DNA from: Bagarius yarrelli
Lineage: Eukaryota > Chordata > Actinopteri > Siluriformes > Sisoridae
Length of the DNA stretch: 64,000 bases
Direction of reading: 5' to 3'
NCBI GenBank assembly: GCA_005784505.1
Contig: VCAZ01000021.1
Location: forward strand, 3,141,308-3,205,307
Below are positions 60,405-64,000 of the stretch, piece after piece. Under the pieces are notes generated by a model. That model made no database searches, had not been told where the DNA came from, and was given only the letters and a program-made list of their open reading frames with translations. The translations under genes were made by a program, and so were the position numbers. Position 1 is the first letter of the stretch. Each line of letters begins with the position of its first letter.

Positions 60405-62470
60405 TATGACAGTTTGTAATAAGCCAATTACATTAATTCTTTTCTTATTATAAACGTGACAGTAATTTATAATTATCTGCACGGCCACGCCAGCTTCCAC
60501 ATCCAACCATTGCTCACCCTTACCTGAGTATTAACCAGAAACATGTGCACCTCATCAGTCCATCACAATCACTCATCCTATTCATTTACTCACTCACTGC
60601 TCTCTTACATTTCATGTGCATTAACAAAGTAGCTATTCCACCCGCTACCACTGCTCACCTGATTCTTATCAAAAGCTCCAGCAACCGTGTCCAGATCCTC
60701 CTAGCACCAAAGCTAACCTTTTTTTTGTCGTCCACACTTGTAAATAAAGCAGCCTGCTGGTTCTCATCATTATTTCTGGCCTCCTTGATAATTAAATTGA
60801 GAAAGTTGTACATAGAAAAGATGACAATGTTCTCTGTGAGTGTACACTATAGCTGCAGTCATCTTAAAATGTGCTCTAACACAGTAGCTTCTTAGCAAAA
60901 CCTGTTTTATACTGACCCTCTTTATAAAGCAGTCTGGTAAAAAATTATTTGTGCAAACATGATCGCATTTAGGTAAATCTGAGCTTAGGCAACATTCTGC
61001 TCCAGCCTAAAAAATGGAAGATATTTCACATCTCACTCAAGGCTAAGGTCGCTGAATTGGATTGAGAAGTGTAAAACCTGGCCATTTAAAAAATACTAGC
61101 CCGAAATGCATAGTGTTTGGACAGGAAAATATAAATATATAAACTCCTGCACATTATATCAAATTTTATCAACTAGCCCAATGCATTTTTTGGTCAAATG
61201 TGATCAAAGGAATTGGTTAAAAGAATAGTTAACTGCTCTAGGCGAGTCTATGCTAAAATGTCTGGGCAGGCATTTAAAACAGGCATTAAAAACAGCTTTA
61301 TTTGAGAAATTAGAAATGATTTATGAGATCAAAAAAACCACTGGGTGGATCTTTATCATTATAGGGTGGTTGTGTCCACACACTGCCAAAACACATTTCA
61401 GTTCAAACAACTTGTAAAAGTTGATGTTGCATCCGCATTAGGGTGTTATGTGCATAGAGGTTATAACCCCTTAGTTGCAGTAGAATCTTATTGGCAACAT
61501 AAAATTACATTCTAGACAGCTGGTAAAGACATATGAGTGTAATGGTCAGGTCTCACAATTTATCATCTCACTCATAAATTGTTTTGATATTAATAATTGT
61601 ATGAGAATTTTTTTTTATGCAAATTGAAATAAATGATGTATTTATTTCATAATTAATTTCGTTTTCTTTGAATTTCTTGATACATAAGAGAAATAGGGAG
61701 AGAAGGTGATCCAAAAGTCAAGGTCCTTTATTCAAATCTGCAGAACCTGAAACTTCTAAGCTACAATCCCTCAGTGGGAGGACATGGGAGGAAAATACAT
61801 ACAAAGCAAGGAAAGAGTTTATGCCAGTGTATATGACCTTACCTAACCTACAGAGGTATTAAACTATTATTTCTGGCTTTTATGTAAAGATCCACTAGAC
61901 TAGACTAAAAATGAGTGATATTGCAAAAAAATAAATCGGGAAGTAAACTAGATTAGGTTACACTTTCTGGCAGAATACATGTGGGCCCTAATAGCACATT
62001 AATTTACACATTTCAAATGGACTTCAAAGTTTTGTCCGTATGTTTATCATTGCAGCAAAAAATTATAAATCTATGAGACATCTTTACAATGTCTGCTATC
62101 TAAGATTTTTAAAAAGCATTTCAAAATTTTTCAAAAGCATTTCATGAAAAAGAGAGTATTAAAAAAAATTAATTTTAAAAATTAAAATTTTTTTAGAATA
62201 CATGTATTGTAAGGGGTAAAAAGCTTTTATGCCCCCTTCCCTCCCAAAACCTTTAAAAATCTTTAAAAATTCACCTCAGATTTTTTATAAAGCTCTCATA
62301 TTTAGCAGTGTTTCACCCAAGTTATTCATTCATTTAAATACTTGGTCGCTTTCATAGATCACATTAATCAGAAACATTCACACCAATTACCATTATTGAA
62401 GCTTTTATTCTTTATTTAAATTCAAGCTGCCAAATTTCCACTGTTTCTTACAGGATGGAACACTATTCTG
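60405..62470. other. No gene recognised
   Basis: AT-rich DNA. A 116-codon frame at 60545-60895 has no recognisable domain and no splice context; I treat it as chance. Confidence 0.35.
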
Positions 62471-62471
62471 C

Positions 62472-62477
62472 TTTATT
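62472..62477 (-). terminator. Candidate poly(A) signal
   Basis: AATAAA on the minus strand about 42 bases after the stop codon of the candidate terminal exon at 62520-62615. Distance suits a short 3' UTR, but the motif is frequent in AT-rich DNA. Confidence 0.35.
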
Positions 62478-62519
62478 TGAGGCTTTATCCCAAATCTGTA
62501 TAGATATATATAAATCTGC

Positions 62520-62615
62520 TCACTCAGCATCACTATAGAGAAAGAAAGAGTTTTTCCATTTTTTAGCAGTCAAAGGAATGTCTTCCACAAAAATGAGTTC
62601 TTTTGGATGGCAGCC
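62520..62615 (-). CDS. Candidate terminal coding exon
   Basis: A pyrimidine-rich acceptor (tctccccctgcag) precedes 31 codons starting GCHPKELIFVEDIPLTAKKW and ending YSDAE followed by TGA at 62522-62520. An AATAAA follows about 42 bases on. Alternatively the ga|gtgagc at the end could act as a donor, giving an internal exon of 92 bp. The residues look coding (mixed charge, no AT-driven bias), but I cannot name the protein. The rest of the gene would lie to the right, beyond 62.7 kb, on the minus strand; I found no upstream exon within the window. Confidence 0.45.
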   Translation of the reverse strand, partial: GCHPKELIFVEDIPLTAKKWKNSFFLYSDAE

Positions 62616-62629
62616 CTGCAGGGGGAGAC

Positions 62630-64000
62630 TAGTGGAACTAAAGCAGACAAAAAAAGAGACGAAAAGAAAAATGTGTAGAGCATAAATAAAGTAGGGCAAA
62701 AAGGAATGGCACTGATGAAATAAGAAGGGGACCAAATCCACTAACACTGAATGCTGGAATGAATATGTTTGTTATGTTTAATGACTATACATTACTGAAT
62801 GTTTTATCATTACACTGCCTAAAAACATGGTTATGCTGCTTGCTGTAAATTATTTACATTAAATCAAATTGGCTGTGAATTAGTTGTACAATTGCAGATT
62901 ACAGAAATCCATTAGAGTGGTTAAAGGATACTTGCTCGTCCCACTGATAATGTTATGACTGAGAAAGTTTATTTCTTGAAAGAAATTAACATCAATTGTT
63001 CTTATTTCTGGTCAGTTTTATGACACAAGTCACATTTATTTATAAAACAGATAAATTTAAGAAGTTTTTGTGCAAGTCCAACTAGACCGATTAAAGATAG
63101 TGTATTTTGACAGAACCATGGTCCACATACATAATAAACATATACATAAGCACATAAATAGTTGTTATATAACAGATAAAACCACATTATCATTAAGAGG
63201 CAATACATTCAGTGGACATTTATTTAACAATAAATGTTTTATTTATTTAGTCAACAGTTTTCTGCTATGAGAAATATGGTCAAGAAATGGGAATTTTTCT
63301 CTGTAACATGACACGCTGTGATACTTTTCCTTTATAAAAGGGAAAAAATGATGAGGAAACAGCTGTTTATAGCTGTTATGACATCTGATCTGTTTTACAG
63401 ATGTTTAACCCTACAAAGAAGAATATATATTTTTTGTTTACTTAATAATATTGATAATATTGATGACTGTGGTGTGAAAGCAATAAAACACTTCTGCATA
63501 TGCATGCTGTTAGAGAAAAATATTCAGTGTGGAGTGGTAACAGTAACTCTACAATTTTCACAACTTACAACAACAATTAAAGTCCCATGTTCTTGACTAT
63601 TACTGCATGCCTTTTCTTGTACTTTTTACTTACCCCTTACTGTTTTGTAATAAAAACAAAATATTTCATCAGCTCAGTTTTTATATTTTGGTTTGCCATT
63701 AGTAAAATCTACTTACACAGGGTATGTGTAGAAAAGAGCCTATTTAGAGTCAAAGCTGCAAAGTGGCAATGCCCACCTCCAGTTTCAAATGTAAAATGTT
63801 TTTGGCTGATAATAAGGCAGACGTTTGGCAGTCCTGGAATGCATAATTCCTATCCTATCCCTACCGTAATTACTCTTCATAACAAATAACAAGCTTCCTG
63901 GCAGGACGCAGGCTACTTCTAGCTCATTTTTGCATTCGTGAACCAGTTCAAATGCCTCATAAATACACGGTTTGGTCTCACATGCTCACACACGCTTGAT
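62630..64000. other. No gene recognised
   Basis: AT-rich DNA. Frames of 92 and 100 codons (63318-63889) lack domains. If the exon at 62520-62615 is real, this would be its upstream intron. Confidence 0.35.

Noticed and set aside
60545..60895. 116-codon plus frame near the Gypsy 3' side
   Set aside because: No match to Gypsy C-terminal or envelope-like features, no domain, AT-rich; treated as chance.
1..64000. A new defence or biosynthetic system
   Set aside because: No cluster of intact genes exists; the window is repeat-rich vertebrate non-coding DNA with a few isolated exon candidates.

Overview
This window looks like teleost fish nuclear DNA, AT-rich and mostly non-coding. The repeat classes point to a fish: Tc1-like transposons with short inverted ends, Harbinger, hAT and DIRS remnants, RTE and L2-type LINE tails, Ty3/Gypsy pieces with long LTRs, and a tRNA-derived SINE with an L2-like tail. 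An otophysan is possible, but I cannot name the species. There is no operon, phage or bacterial feature and no intact long host gene.

Three short stretches look like host coding exons, all on the minus strand. One is a signal-peptide first exon near 2.3 kb with a CCAAT-bearing upstream region. One is a 123-bp internal exon at 26.74-26.86 kb with good splice sites and phase 0/0. One is a candidate terminal exon at 62.52-62.62 kb with a nearby poly(A) signal. I recognise none of the proteins. They probably belong to different genes or to large-intron genes running leftward. A weak two-exon candidate lies on the plus strand at 37.6-38.2 kb.

Layout: 0-8.4 kb is the possible promoter and first exon, simple repeats, an L2-like tail and a near-perfect hairpin. 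8.5-11.1 kb holds a deleted Tc1 element, a 99-bp inverted-repeat element and a 765-bp foldback element with long inverted ends and a 9-bp target duplication. 12-16 kb holds an old interspersed repeat, a solo LTR, a Harbinger pseudogene and a SINE. 17.9-21.7 kb holds DIRS and hAT remnants. 26-30 kb holds a SINE, the exon, a 5'-truncated LTR element and LINE tails. 32-49.8 kb holds L2, RTE and several copies of one LTR family, including a solo LTR with a perfect 5-bp duplication, plus a hAT MITE with a perfect 8-bp duplication. 50.7-60.4 kb is a dense nest: a Gypsy fragment, a hAT start, an RTE copy with a broken RT active site, a pair of ~0.3-kb inverted repeats 1.4 kb apart, and a decayed Ty3/Gypsy copy running from gag to integrase.

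Nothing here amounts to a new defence or biosynthetic system. The most interesting signals are the foldback element, the inverted-repeat pair around the Gypsy gag, the non-autonomous-looking LTR family with a 10-residue repeat linker, and the three candidate exons. All family assignments rest on motif recognition by eye.
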